A stretch of DNA of 37,044 nucleotides, taken from Bacillota bacterium. GTDB taxonomy: Bacteria > Bacillota_A > Clostridia > Lachnospirales > Lachnospiraceae. The stretch spans positions 1 to 37,044 of the forward strand of contig JAEZSL010000200.1 of NCBI GenBank assembly GCA_023443925.1, given 5' to 3'. Position 1 is the stretch's first letter, and each line of letters starts with the position of its first letter. Positions 18,557 to 26,744 of this stretch are shown piece after piece. The translations under genes and the position numbers were made by a program. The notes beneath the pieces are model-generated. The model saw only the letters and a program-made list of their open reading frames with translations. It was not told the DNA's origin and did not search any database.

Positions 18557-19912
18557 ATGCTATTGGCTAATATAGTCGCAGAATTTTCCAAATACATCAA
18601 TATAGTTTTAATCGCCATATATACCTACTATGCTTTCCGGGTGTTCGGTTTCAGTGATAAAAAGAGACAGAACAGTACTTACCGGAGAATGAGCTACCTT
18701 ATATTCGGCTTTCATTTTATCTGCTATCTGGTATTATATCTTAATAGCATGAGTATTAAAATCGTATTTTTATATGTACTGGAAGTGATAGCCATGATTC
18801 TGGTGCTGACCTTATATCAGTGGATTTATGTGAACCTTTCCAAGCAGATACTTCATAATATGTTATTGATGTTAAACGTAGGTTATGTTATGCTGACCCG
18901 TTTATCCTATGATAAAGCAATTAAACAGTTTGTCATTGCCTCGGCTGCGCTGGGATTGTGCCTGATACTTCCCCTTTTAATCGATAAGCTGAAATATTTA
19001 TCAAAATTAGGATGGCTTTACGGAGTCTTTGGTGTTATTTTTCTCACCTCCGTACTGCTTTGGGGAGTTGAAAATTACGGCGCTACTAACTGGATCCGGA
19101 TCGCAGGATTTACTTTTCAGCCCTCGGAGTTTGTTAAGATACTATTTGTTTTCTGTATCGCCTCGCTTTTATCGAAGAGGACGGATTTCCGCTATATATT
19201 TTTCGTAACGGCGCTGGCTGCCCTGCATGTTATAGTACTGGTGCTGGAAAAAGACCTGGGAGGAGCATTGATATTTTTTATTACCTACCTGGTTATGCTG
19301 TTTGTTGCCACCTCCAATCCACTGTATTTTTACTCAGGCTTACTGGCAGGCTGCGGAGCGTCTTATCTGGCATACCGGTTATTCGGCCATGTCCGGATCA
19401 GGGTAATGGTCTGGAGGGACCCCTGGACAATGATCGATAAGGAAGGGTATCAGGTTTCCCAGTCATTATTTGCAATCGGGACGGGAGGCTGGTTTGGAAT
19501 GGGACTTTCCATAGGACTTCCCACCAGTATACCGGTAGTGGACAGTGATTTTATATTTTCAGCCATTTCCGAAGAAATGGGAGGCTTGTTTGCAGTCTGC
19601 CTTATCTTAATCTGTATCAGTACCTTTGTTATGTTTATAAATATTGCCATGAAATTAAGCAACAATTTCTATAAGCTGATTGCTCTTGGGCTCAGTATTA
19701 TGTATATATTCCAGGTTTTTTTATCCATCGGAGGCGTTACAAAATTTATCCCTTCAACCGGTGTTACCCTGCCGTTAATCAGTTACGGCGGCAGTTCCAT
19801 ATTAAGCAGTATCATAATGTTTAATGTAATACAGGGACTTTATGTACTGGGTCAGGACAGGAATGATAAAATTGAGAAAAGAAAAAGAAAGAACAGCAAA
19901 GAAACAGAATAA
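18557..19912 (+). CDS. FtsW/RodA/SpoVE-family peptidoglycan glycosyltransferase
   Basis: The product is a 451-residue polytopic membrane protein with about ten to twelve hydrophobic segments. SEDS-family signatures are NWIRIAGFTFQPSEFVKI, LEKDLGGALIFF, EGYQVSQSLFAIGTGGWFG, DSDFIFSAISEEMG and the C-terminal FIPSTGVTLPLISYGGSS. These proteins polymerise lipid II into glycan strands together with a class B penicillin-binding protein, which is exactly the next gene. It has an extra N-terminal membrane region before the SEDS core, as in actinobacterial and clostridial FtsW-like proteins. AAAGGGG precedes the ATG at 18557. The 3' end overlaps the start of the PBP gene by 50 bases. Whether it acts in division or elongation cannot be told from the sequence. 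Confidence 0.92.
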   Translation: MLLANIVAEFSKYINIVLIAIYTYYAFRVFGFSDKKRQNSTYRRMSYLIFGFHFICYLVLYLNSMSIKIVFLYVLEVIAMILVLTLYQWIYVNLSKQILHNMLLMLNVGYVMLTRLSYDKAIKQFVIASAALGLCLILPLLIDKLKYLSKLGWLYGVFGVIFLTSVLLWGVENYGATNWIRIAGFTFQPSEFVKILFVFCIASLLSKRTDFRYIFFVTALAALHVIVLVLEKDLGGALIFFITYLVMLFVATSNPLYFYSGLLAGCGASYLAYRLFGHVRIRVMVWRDPWTMIDKEGYQVSQSLFAIGTGGWFGMGLSIGLPTSIPVVDSDFIFSAISEEMGGLFAVCLILICISTFVMFINIAMKLSNNFYKLIALGLSIMYIFQVFLSIGGVTKFIPSTGVTLPLISYGGSSILSSIIMFNVIQGLYVLGQDRNDKIEKRKRKNSKETE

Positions 19913-21437
19913 AGAAAAGCGCGTATTTCATTCGGACCAGATCAATACACTGAACCGTATTATGAATGAGGACGGCGGCAGGGGGACGGATCAAAGTCAG
20001 GAAGAACCGAAAAGAAAATTAAGTAAAAAGGAACAGACCAACCGTGAAATTATGCTGGTCACCTATATATTCGTCGGGTTATTTGTGCTGGTACTGGGGT
20101 ACTTCACTAATTTTATGATTTCCCAGAGTTCGGAAGTGATCAATAACGCCTATAACCAGCGTCAGGACTTATTGTCGGAACAGGTTATAAGAGGGGATAT
20201 TTTATCTTCTGACGGCAAGACATTAGCCCATACGGTTACAGAGGAAGACGGTAAGGAAAAACGTGACTATCCTTTCGGGAGAATGTTTGCTCATGCGGTG
20301 GGAAGATTCTCCAAAGGGAAAACCGGCCTCGAGGCTTCTGAGAACTTTCATCTCCTTACCTCTAACAATAATACCATCAGCAAAATCGTAAGAGAACTCT
20401 CAGGCGATAAAAATATTGGTGACAATATCGTTACCACTTTGGACAGCAGGCTGCAAAAAGCCGCTTATGATGCCCTTGGCAGTTATAGAGGGGCAGTTGT
20501 GGTAACAGAACCTTCCTCCGGAAAAATTCTGGCTATGGTATCAAAACCTGATTACGACCCAAATAATATTGACGTCAAATGGGAAGACTTAGTGGAAGAC
20601 AGTGACAAAAATTCAGCTCTCATCAACCGCGCTGCCCAAGGTTTATATCCGCCCGGCTCGACTTTTAAGATACTGACAGCTCTGGAATACATGAAAGAAA
20701 ATCCGGATTATTCAGAATATACTTATAACTGTAAGGGTAAAGGAAAATTTAATGATATAACCATCAATTGCTATAATAATAAGGTTCACGGTGAAGAAGA
20801 CTTAATGGAATCGTTTGCAAAATCCTGTAATGCAAGCTTTGCCAATATCGGTACAACGTTAAATTTATCATCTTTTCACAAACTTTGTGAAAAGTTCTTA
20901 TTTAATGCTTCTCTGCCAACGAATCTGGTATATAATCGGAGCAGTTTTGTTCTAACCGGGAAATCACCGGCGAGAGAAATACCCCAGACTGTTATCGGCC
21001 AGGGCAAAACCCAGATAACACCTCTTCATAATGCTCTTATTGTTTCCACCATTGCCAACGGAGGGATTATGATGAAACCCTATATGGTGGATCATATCGA
21101 AAATCAGGGCGGCAATGTAATTAAAAAATATATGCCTGAAATATATGATACCCTGATCACACCGGACGAAGCCCAGATACTAACCTCTTTTATGAGGGAA
21201 GTTGTAACGGACGGTACCGGAACAGCGCTGAATAACAAACGGTATGCCGTTGCCGGCAAGACCGGCTCAGCCGAATATGAGGAAGGGAAACCGGCTCATG
21301 CCTGGTTTGTCGGCTTTGCCCCGGCAGAAAAACCGGAAATTGCAGTCAGTATCATTGTGGAGAGCGTGGGAACGGGAAGCGAATATGCCGTACCGATTGC
21401 TTCAGATATATTTAAAACTTACTTTAATAATAAGTAA
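19863..21437 (+). CDS. Class B penicillin-binding protein 2 (transpeptidase)
   Basis: This protein of 524 residues has a basic cytoplasmic tail, one membrane anchor (about residues 58-82) and an extracellular transpeptidase domain. Active-site motifs are complete: nucleophile Ser266 with Lys269 in PPGSTFKI, Ser321-Cys-Asn323 in KSCNAS, and Lys466-Thr-Gly in GKTGSAEY. A short dimerisation-type region starts at IRGDILSSDGKTLA. It crosslinks peptidoglycan stems with the SEDS partner encoded just upstream. The ATG at 19863 was chosen because AGGA lies five bases before it and it matches translational coupling with the upstream gene; an ATG at 19842 is in frame but less supported. The cytoplasmic tail is unusually long and Lys/Glu-rich. 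Beta-lactam sensitivity is expected from the family. Confidence 0.93.
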   Translation: MIKLRKEKERTAKKQNKEKRVFHSDQINTLNRIMNEDGGRGTDQSQEEPKRKLSKKEQTNREIMLVTYIFVGLFVLVLGYFTNFMISQSSEVINNAYNQRQDLLSEQVIRGDILSSDGKTLAHTVTEEDGKEKRDYPFGRMFAHAVGRFSKGKTGLEASENFHLLTSNNNTISKIVRELSGDKNIGDNIVTTLDSRLQKAAYDALGSYRGAVVVTEPSSGKILAMVSKPDYDPNNIDVKWEDLVEDSDKNSALINRAAQGLYPPGSTFKILTALEYMKENPDYSEYTYNCKGKGKFNDITINCYNNKVHGEEDLMESFAKSCNASFANIGTTLNLSSFHKLCEKFLFNASLPTNLVYNRSSFVLTGKSPAREIPQTVIGQGKTQITPLHNALIVSTIANGGIMMKPYMVDHIENQGGNVIKKYMPEIYDTLITPDEAQILTSFMREVVTDGTGTALNNKRYAVAGKTGSAEYEEGKPAHAWFVGFAPAEKPEIAVSIIVESVGTGSEYAVPIASDIFKTYFNNK

Positions 21438-21527
21438 ATGTTAGCACGTTTTGGGGTAATTTCATAAGTTAACTTGGGAAATATGGTGGTAACCTGGATA
21501 AATTTGTGAGAATTGCATAAATTTTTG

Positions 21528-21556
21528 TTGAACAATTATGTAAAATGATGTATACT
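21528..21556 (+). promoter_or_regulatory. Promoter of the Nudix hydrolase gene
   Basis: TTGAAC (21528-21533) and TATACT (21551-21556) with a 17-base spacer, 44 bases before the start codon. Confidence 0.7.
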
Positions 21557-21599
21557 GTTAGTAGAAAAATCGACACACCTATATACAGGAGGGATTGCG

Positions 21600-22052
21600 A
21601 TGATTGAAGCAACGAGCTGTGGCGGTGTAGTTATATTCAGAGGAAAGATTTTACTACTGTATAAGAACTATAAAAATAAATATGAAGGATGGGTTCTGCC
21701 AAAAGGGACTGTGGAGGAAGGCGAAGAATATAAGGAGACAGCGATACGTGAAGTCAAGGAAGAAACAGGTACGGATGCTTCTATTATTAAGTATATCGGC
21801 AAAAGTCAGTATACCTTCAGCACACCGCAGAATACAGTAATAAAGGATGTTCATTGGTATTTAATGATGTCTGATAGCTATTACAGCAAACCACAACGAG
21901 AAGAGTATTTTATGGATTCAGGATATTACAAATTTCATGAAGCTTATCACATGTTAAAATTTTCGAATGAAAAGCAGATCTTAGAACGCGCCTATAATGA
22001 ATATGTAGATTTAAAAAAAAGTAATCTGTGGGGCAATAAAAAGTATTTTTAA
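21600..22052 (+). CDS. Nudix hydrolase
   Basis: This 150-residue cytoplasmic protein has a complete Nudix box: Gly36, Glu42 and the REVKEETG core at residues 50-57, preceded by WVLPKG. The N-terminus SCGGVVIFRGKILLLYKNY is typical of small bacterial Nudix enzymes that hydrolyse nucleoside diphosphates linked to another group (oxidised nucleotides, ApnA or sugar nucleotides). The substrate cannot be assigned. CAGGAGG precedes the ATG at 21600, and the gene has its own promoter and terminator, so it is monocistronic. Confidence 0.92.
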   Translation: MIEATSCGGVVIFRGKILLLYKNYKNKYEGWVLPKGTVEEGEEYKETAIREVKEETGTDASIIKYIGKSQYTFSTPQNTVIKDVHWYLMMSDSYYSKPQREEYFMDSGYYKFHEAYHMLKFSNEKQILERAYNEYVDLKKSNLWGNKKYF

Positions 22053-22099
22053 TCGGTAACAAACTGAAATCAAAGGAGTTATATCCTAGGATAATTATA

Positions 22100-22131
22100 A
22101 AAAGACAGGCGTTATTTGCTTGTCTTTTTTT
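22100..22131 (+). terminator. Rho-independent terminator after the Nudix gene
   Basis: AAAAGACAGGC (22100-22110) pairs with GCTTGTCTTTT (22118-22128; one G-U) around a 7-base loop and continues into an eight-T run. Confidence 0.85.
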
Positions 22132-22201
22132 TGTTCCGGGTTTTATTTCATTACAGTGGGAAAACGCTGTGAAGAAATGTTGAGGGTTCATCCGGCTGAT
22201 T

Positions 22202-22234
22202 GTATGCCGTTTGCATGCCGTTTGTATGCCGTAA
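22202..22234 (+). repeat. Three tandem 11-bp repeats
   Basis: GTATGCCGTTT, GCATGCCGTTT and GTATGCCGTAA follow each other without gaps. The 11-base period is close to one helical turn. They lie in a 488-base gap between the Nudix gene and the response regulator gene. Confidence 0.75.
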
Positions 22235-22378
22235 AAGAGGAAAAAATCACAGGCTTTGCTTTAATGCTGTTAAACCCCAATACCAGGATATATACAAATT
22301 TTCCGGGCAATGCTATAATAATTAAGAAAAATAACCTGCGGGAATCGGAACAGGTAATAATGAAACAGGGAGCGGTAG

Positions 22379-22535
22379 GTTGAAAAAACGAAATACTGTT
22401 TTTCAACATCTTGATTTATACGTGCGCCTTAGTGCACAGATGGGAGTTAGGTTGAAAAATAAATTTTTCAAACGCAAGTTTGTGCTTGCGCACAACAAAC
22501 TTGATATGCACAAAGAGCGTGTGCAAGAATAGAGG
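22379..22535 (+). repeat. Two diverged copies of a palindromic repeat before the response regulator
   Basis: Copy one begins at 22379 with GTTGAAAAA pairing with TTTTTCAAC (22399-22407), then CTTGAT and a GTGC...GCAC hairpin. Copy two begins with TTGAAAAAT (22452-22460) facing ATTTTTCAA (22463-22471), then CGCAAG (22473-22478) facing CTTGCG (22485-22490), then CTTGAT and GCGTGTGC. Both are preceded by a shared TAGGTTGAAAAA. It resembles a REP- or MITE-like intergenic element and occupies the leader of the next gene. Confidence 0.55.
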
Positions 22536-22540
22536 TTAAA

Positions 22541-23233
22541 ATGAATACAGTACTTATCGTGGAAGATGATGAAGACATCAATAAAATTCTGAAAAAATAC
22601 TTTGAGAATGCCGGGTATAAGGTGTTGTGCGCTTATTCGGGAACGGAAGCAAAACTGCTGCTGTCTCTGGAGACCTGTGACCTTATTCTTTTGGACTTAA
22701 TGATACCTGGTATTTCAGGTGAAGAACTGATTCAATTAATCAGAGAAAAAGATTCAACACCCATTTTAGTCATATCGGCGAAAAGCAGCGTTGATGATAA
22801 AGTGAAAGCGTTAAAGACCGGGGCCGACGATTATATGACGAAACCCTTTGAACGGGAGGAAGTACTTGCCAGAGCGGAAGCGATTCTTAGGAGAAGCACA
22901 AAAATTCCGGCAAAGAATCCGGAGGATGAAATTTATAACTTTAAGAACCTGAAATTAAAACCTAACTCCAGACAAGCCCTGGTTAATGGCAGCCAGCTTA
23001 ATCTGACTGCGTATGAATTTGATATTCTGCTGCTGTTAGTTAAACATCCGGAACGGGTATTTACCAAAGAACAGTTATATCAGGAAATCTGGCACAACGG
23101 TTACTACGGTGAAGATAACACCATTAATGTCCATGTCAGCAATATACGTAAAAAAATAAAAGATTTTGATGAAGAAGCTTATATCAAAACGGTCTGGGGA
23201 ATCGGATTTAAGATGGACACCACTGAGGTATAA
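22541..23233 (+). CDS. OmpR/PhoB-family response regulator
   Basis: The 230-residue product has a receiver domain (1-118) with acidic Glu8-Asp9-Asp10, phosphoacceptor Asp52 in LILLDLMIPG, a conserved SAKSS and Lys in DYMTKPFE. The C-terminal winged-helix domain (about 130-230) has ELNLTAYEFDILLLLVKHP-like features and the recognition segment INVHVSNIRKKI. The partner kinase is encoded 2.3 kb downstream after two ABC transporter genes, an arrangement common in modules that sense and expel peptide antibiotics. The start at 22541 follows AGAGGT. Tandem 19-bp repeats directly after its stop (23239-23315), ahead of the ABC genes, are candidate binding sites (inference). Confidence 0.93.
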   Translation: MNTVLIVEDDEDINKILKKYFENAGYKVLCAYSGTEAKLLLSLETCDLILLDLMIPGISGEELIQLIREKDSTPILVISAKSSVDDKVKALKTGADDYMTKPFEREEVLARAEAILRRSTKIPAKNPEDEIYNFKNLKLKPNSRQALVNGSQLNLTAYEFDILLLLVKHPERVFTKEQLYQEIWHNGYYGEDNTINVHVSNIRKKIKDFDEEAYIKTVWGIGFKMDTTEV

Positions 23234-23238
23234 TACTG

Positions 23239-23315
23239 TGGCGCATCATCAATGATATGGCGAATCATCAATGACACGGCGAATCATTATAATACACGGT
23301 GCATCATCTTTATAC
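23239..23315 (+). repeat. Four tandem 19-20-bp repeats ahead of the ABC transporter genes
   Basis: Units TGGCGCATCATCAATGATA (23239), TGGCGAATCATCAATGACA (23258), CGGCGAATCATTATAATACA (23277) and CGGTGCATCATCTTTATAC (23297) are clear but diverged. The period is about two helical turns, which would suit cooperative binding of an OmpR-type regulator. Decayed minisatellite is the alternative. Confidence 0.7.
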
Positions 23316-23424
23316 TTTCTTTAAACTTTATTAAGTACTTGTTTAAGTTAATACCGTATTATAAAAGGGTAAGGAAAATTCCATATTACAAAGATGGAAG
23401 CTTTTACAGTTGAAAGGAGAAATC

Positions 23425-24357
23425 ATGCGGGAAACAATATTAACAATGAAGAACCTTGCCAAAAAATATAATACGGTTTATGCTCTAAAGGATGTCAATA
23501 TGGAGCTCAGACAAGGTGATATCTATGGCCTTGTTGGCAGGAACGGAGCCGGCAAGACTACCTTATTACGGCTTATAACCGGTCAGACTTATGCGACAGA
23601 AGGAGAAATGTCATTATTTGAGGCGATAGGGGAAGCGGATTTGAACCGGGAGAGAAAACGGATCGGAGCCATTATAGAGACTCCCAGTTTTTATTCTTAT
23701 TTAACGGCCGAACAAAATCTGGAATACTACCGGATTCAAAGAGGTATACCAGGAAGCAGCTGCATTAAGGAAGTCCTAAAAGAAGTTGGTTTATCCGAAG
23801 CAGGAACGAAGAAATATAAAAACTTCTCACTTGGTATGAAGCAAAGACTTGGACTGGCTCTGGCCCTTATGAACAATCCGGAGATCCTGTTCCTGGATGA
23901 GCCAATTAACGGACTGGATCCCTTTGGAATCGTTGAAATCAGGAACCTTTTGTTAAAGTTAAATCAGGAGAAGAAAATTACAATATTAATTTCCAGCCAT
24001 ATATTATCGGAATTATCAAATCTGGTGACCCGTTATGGATTTATACATAACGGCAGTATGATAAAACAGTTGTCCCAGGAAGAGTTGATGAAAGAATGCA
24101 GCCAGTATCTGGAGGTTAAAGTAGATCAGACAGAAAAAATGACTGCCCTGCTGGAAAGTGAACTGGGCTGTACCTCCTATACCGTTACACCGGATTATTC
24201 GATACAGGTTTATGATTACCTGGATAAACCTTCAATAATCAGTGATTTGGCAGTACGCCACGGAATCGGGCTCAATTCGATTAATACGAAAGAAGTTGAT
24301 TTGGAACAGTATTTTATTCAACTGGCAGGAGGTATAAAAGATGATTTTGTATATTAA
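23425..24357 (+). CDS. ABC transporter ATP-binding protein (BcrA/LanF type)
   Basis: This is a 310-residue ATPase. Walker A GRNGAGKTT is at residues 38-46, the signature motif reads FSLGMKQRLGLA, Walker B is ILFLDEPINGLDP and the H-loop is ISSHILSEL. The variant signature and the C-terminal extension of about 90 residues are typical of the bacitracin/lantibiotic resistance ATPases (BcrA, LanF, NatA-like). It would power the permease encoded next, whose start overlaps this gene by 17 bases. The ATG at 23425 was chosen because AAAGGAG lies just upstream. The set with a two-component system suggests export of, or immunity to, a membrane-active peptide; the substrate is unknown. Confidence 0.92.
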   Translation: MRETILTMKNLAKKYNTVYALKDVNMELRQGDIYGLVGRNGAGKTTLLRLITGQTYATEGEMSLFEAIGEADLNRERKRIGAIIETPSFYSYLTAEQNLEYYRIQRGIPGSSCIKEVLKEVGLSEAGTKKYKNFSLGMKQRLGLALALMNNPEILFLDEPINGLDPFGIVEIRNLLLKLNQEKKITILISSHILSELSNLVTRYGFIHNGSMIKQLSQEELMKECSQYLEVKVDQTEKMTALLESELGCTSYTVTPDYSIQVYDYLDKPSIISDLAVRHGIGLNSINTKEVDLEQYFIQLAGGIKDDFVY

Positions 24358-25117
24358 GAGTGAATGGTACCGTCTGCTTCGGTACAAATGGACGTATTTA
24401 TTTATCGGTATCTGTTCTTTTTTACTGCTTAGCTCCAATGTTTTACTAGCCGTGGTAAATCAGGCAGATGACAGCTTTCAGTATGCAAACACTTATTTTG
24501 CTTTTGCAAATGTATATTCCAGTCTGAGCATGGTATATATCTTGTGTATTGCGGTTTCTATTATTATATTTGGAAATGAATATACGGGTCATACGATGAA
24601 AAACAGTGTATCCTACGGAATTTCCAGATCTACCATTTATTTTGGAAAACTGGCGGTGCAAATTGTATATTCCATTCTGGCCTTTGCAATCATTATTGGT
24701 ACAGATGTAATCAGTGCTTACCTGCTGCTGGAAAACTCCGGCTTCCAGGAATTTCAAATTTTGATAAGAGCCTGTGCCGGCAGTTTGCCGCTGTTTATAT
24801 GCGGATTGGCTACGGTAAACTGCTTTGCCTTTAATATTGAAGGCTCCGGAGCAGTGGCAGCCGCAGCCGGGGTTATGATTGCCCTGCCGTTAGTTAGTAA
24901 TGCCCTGGGTATGAAATTCCGTTTATTTGCAGAGTTAGCACAAAGACTTCCCTGGAGTATGTTAAACTTTACAAGTCAGGACCCGGTGACCGGAAAACTC
25001 CTGTTGTACTGGAGTTCTGATACCGGTTTTCGAAATAGCTGGATTTTGGGACTGGTGCAGGCAGCGCTGCTTACCTTAATCGGATTTTTGTGGTTCCGCA
25101 AGAAAGAGATAAGATAG
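24341..25117 (+). CDS. ABC-2 type transporter permease
   Basis: The 258-residue protein has about six hydrophobic segments (near residues 15-38, 55-77, 105-128, 140-165, 172-192 and 228-250) in the layout of ABC-2 permeases of the BcrB/LanE/LanG kind. The segment IIFGNEYTGHTMKNSVSYGISR between the second and third segments is characteristic of these permeases. Its ATG at 24341 lies within the upstream ATPase gene, behind GGAGG, so the two are translationally coupled. Only one permease gene is present, so it probably forms a homodimer. No separate large extracellular domain like that of BceB is present. Confidence 0.88.
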   Translation: MILYIKSEWYRLLRYKWTYLFIGICSFLLLSSNVLLAVVNQADDSFQYANTYFAFANVYSSLSMVYILCIAVSIIIFGNEYTGHTMKNSVSYGISRSTIYFGKLAVQIVYSILAFAIIIGTDVISAYLLLENSGFQEFQILIRACAGSLPLFICGLATVNCFAFNIEGSGAVAAAAGVMIALPLVSNALGMKFRLFAELAQRLPWSMLNFTSQDPVTGKLLLYWSSDTGFRNSWILGLVQAALLTLIGFLWFRKKEIR

Positions 25118-25222
25118 ACTTTATGAGAGATATGGATTTCAGGGCTTTGTTAGCCTGTGAGCAAGGTTTGGTTCAGAATAGCATTAACTAAGGGTATGAC
25201 GCAGGGGTCAAAAGGGCATTTT

Positions 25223-25310
25223 ATGATTGGCATTTATGATTGACTTTTCTGCTTGACTTATGTGATTGACTTTGTGATTGATTTTTATGATTGAATAAAA
25301 GATCGACTTG
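25223..25310 (+). repeat. About seven tandem 12-13-bp repeats in the permease-kinase spacer
   Basis: The consensus (A/G)TGATTGACTTT recurs at about 25223, 25236, 25249, 25262, 25274, 25287 and 25299, in steps of 12-13 bases, with increasing divergence at the ends. The 372-base spacer otherwise contains a possible weak promoter (TTGATG at 25391, TATTAG at 25415) before the kinase gene. Confidence 0.7.
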
Positions 25311-25489
25311 TATGAAATGCATAAAAATATATTTCAAAAAGCTCTTTGAGAACATTTTAATACTGTCGTTTTACACATATTCATGAATTCTTGATGTTAA
25401 CATTTCGACCCCAATATTAGGATACATCGATATAACAAGGGTGATTTGCGGTTACCAGGAAATAATGCCGGTGAAAGGAGATAGTCCGG

Positions 25490-26404
25490 ATGTTATATCT
25501 TATAATAGGCCTAGGTCTTATATGCATCTATTTTGCCGTGCGTTTCCTGGCTTTAAAACAGTCCATCCGTAAGGCTGCTTTCCAGATGGATGAAATTGAA
25601 GAACAAAAAGAGAGCAATCGGAATTTAAAAGCGGTTACCTCTGATAAAGAATTAGAAATGCTGCTTAACCGTGTAAATAAGCTTTATGAATTACGGCAGA
25701 AGGAAAGAATAAGCTACCAGCGCAGGGAACATCAGCTCCAAAGAGAAGTGGAGAACATCTCCCATGACCTGAGGACTCCCTTAACTTCTATTATGGGGTA
25801 TACGGAACTGATACTGGACCCGGGTACCTCCCCGGAGGAAAAACAGGAATACTTAACCATTATCCATAAAAGGGCTAAGGTGCTGCAGGGATTTATTGAA
25901 GATTTTTATGAACTGTCCAGATTTCAGGGAGAAAATTACCCGCTTCGTTATGAAATTCTGCAGGTTCAGCCTATTATAAAAGAAGTATTGGTATCCTATT
26001 ACCGGCAGTTTGAGAAAAAGCAGATTCAGGTAGAAATTAATCTGGAGGAGGATGCACGCTGCGGTATTATTGCCGACAGAGTGCAGTTCAACCGGATTTT
26101 GAATAACTTAATCCAGAATGCTTTAAAGTATACGAAAACAACATTTACTCTGAAACAATACCGGGCACAGGAGAATTGTATTATTCGGTTCTGTAATGAT
26201 AATACGGATCTGACCGAGGAAGATATGAAACATATATTTGACCGCTTTTACACCGGAGATGAAAACCGGTCCGGACAAAGCACCGGTCTGGGGCTCACCA
26301 TTACAAAGCTTATGGTCGAAAATATGAAAGGAAGTATTAAAGGGGAATTAAAAGATAGCCGGTTTACAATTGAGTTATGTTTTAAAATTAAGGAGATATC
26401 ATAA
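25490..26404 (+). CDS. Short membrane-anchored sensor histidine kinase
   Basis: The 304-residue kinase has one hydrophobic segment at residues 1-20 and no extracellular sensor domain. A charged linker leads to the dimerisation/phosphoacceptor helix with His92 in NISHDLRTPLTSIMGYTEL. The ATPase domain has the N-box NRILNNLIQNALKYT, DRFYTGD and the G-box STGLGLTI. It probably phosphorylates the regulator encoded at 22541. Because it lacks a sensing domain, the signal may be passed on by the ABC transporter between them, as in Bce-type modules (family knowledge), though the transporter here is of a different permease type. AAAGGAGA precedes the ATG at 25490. Confidence 0.9.
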   Translation: MLYLIIGLGLICIYFAVRFLALKQSIRKAAFQMDEIEEQKESNRNLKAVTSDKELEMLLNRVNKLYELRQKERISYQRREHQLQREVENISHDLRTPLTSIMGYTELILDPGTSPEEKQEYLTIIHKRAKVLQGFIEDFYELSRFQGENYPLRYEILQVQPIIKEVLVSYYRQFEKKQIQVEINLEEDARCGIIADRVQFNRILNNLIQNALKYTKTTFTLKQYRAQENCIIRFCNDNTDLTEEDMKHIFDRFYTGDENRSGQSTGLGLTITKLMVENMKGSIKGELKDSRFTIELCFKIKEIS

Positions 26405-26431
26405 AGTAAAAACAAATTCCTTTCAACTTCA

Positions 26432-26491
26432 CCTTTCGATTTCATTTAAGGGCTTTTCAATTTCATTTAAGACCTTTCAACTTCATTTAAG
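26432..26491 (+). repeat. Three tandem 20-21-bp repeats after the kinase gene
   Basis: Units of about CCTTTCAATTTCATTTAAGG end at 26450, 26471 and 26491 (TTCATTTAAG cores at 26441, 26462 and 26482). They sit in the 340-base gap before rpsB, about 120 bases upstream of its promoter. Confidence 0.7.
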
Positions 26492-26612
26492 GATTGAAAA
26501 AGTAAATCCATTTTGCATAAGTAAATTCCAGTTATTTTAAGTGATTATGAAATTGATTCGGTATGAAAATGCTAATTTGGTACAAATTATCCTTGAAAAT
26601 AAGAAAAAAGAC

Positions 26613-26641
26613 TTGCCATCTTTTGTAACCTGTGTTATAAT
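26613..26641 (+). promoter_or_regulatory. Promoter of rpsB-tsf
   Basis: TTGCCA (26613-26618) and TATAAT (26636-26641) are separated by 17 bases, about 100 bases before the rpsB start. Confidence 0.85.
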
Positions 26642-26658
26642 TCATATGCTAAATTGCA

Positions 26659-26728
26659 CGCATGTTGATTTTTGGCAAGGTGCCCAAAAGGGTCTGCCGG
26701 GAACACGATACATGCGGAAGAAATCAAC
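26659..26728 (+). ncRNA. Structured rpsB leader, possible autoregulatory element
   Basis: Within the rpsB leader, CGCATGT (26659-26665) can pair with ACATGCG (26710-26716), and GTTGATTT (26664-26671) with AAATCAAC (26721-26728). The two helices cross and share bases, so they are either mutually exclusive or form a pseudoknot. Between them a hairpin joins GGCA (26674-26677) to TGCC (26695-26698), with an inner CCC-AAAA-GGG. The second helix ends ten bases before the GGAGG of rpsB. Leaders that bind S2 are known in other bacteria; no match to a named family is claimed. Confidence 0.5.
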
Positions 26729-26744
26729 CAAATGGAGGTAATTT

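Noticed and set aside
22120..22383. An 87-codon plus-strand open frame after the Nudix gene
   Set aside because: It starts inside the terminator stem, has no ribosome binding site, and contains the 11-bp tandem repeats. The protein resembles nothing known.
25223..25310. Tandem repeats considered as a CRISPR array
   Set aside because: Units are only 12-13 bases with no unique spacers and there are no cas genes.
26541..26741. A 66-codon plus-strand frame before rpsB
   Set aside because: It spans the rpsB promoter and structured leader and has no ribosome binding site.
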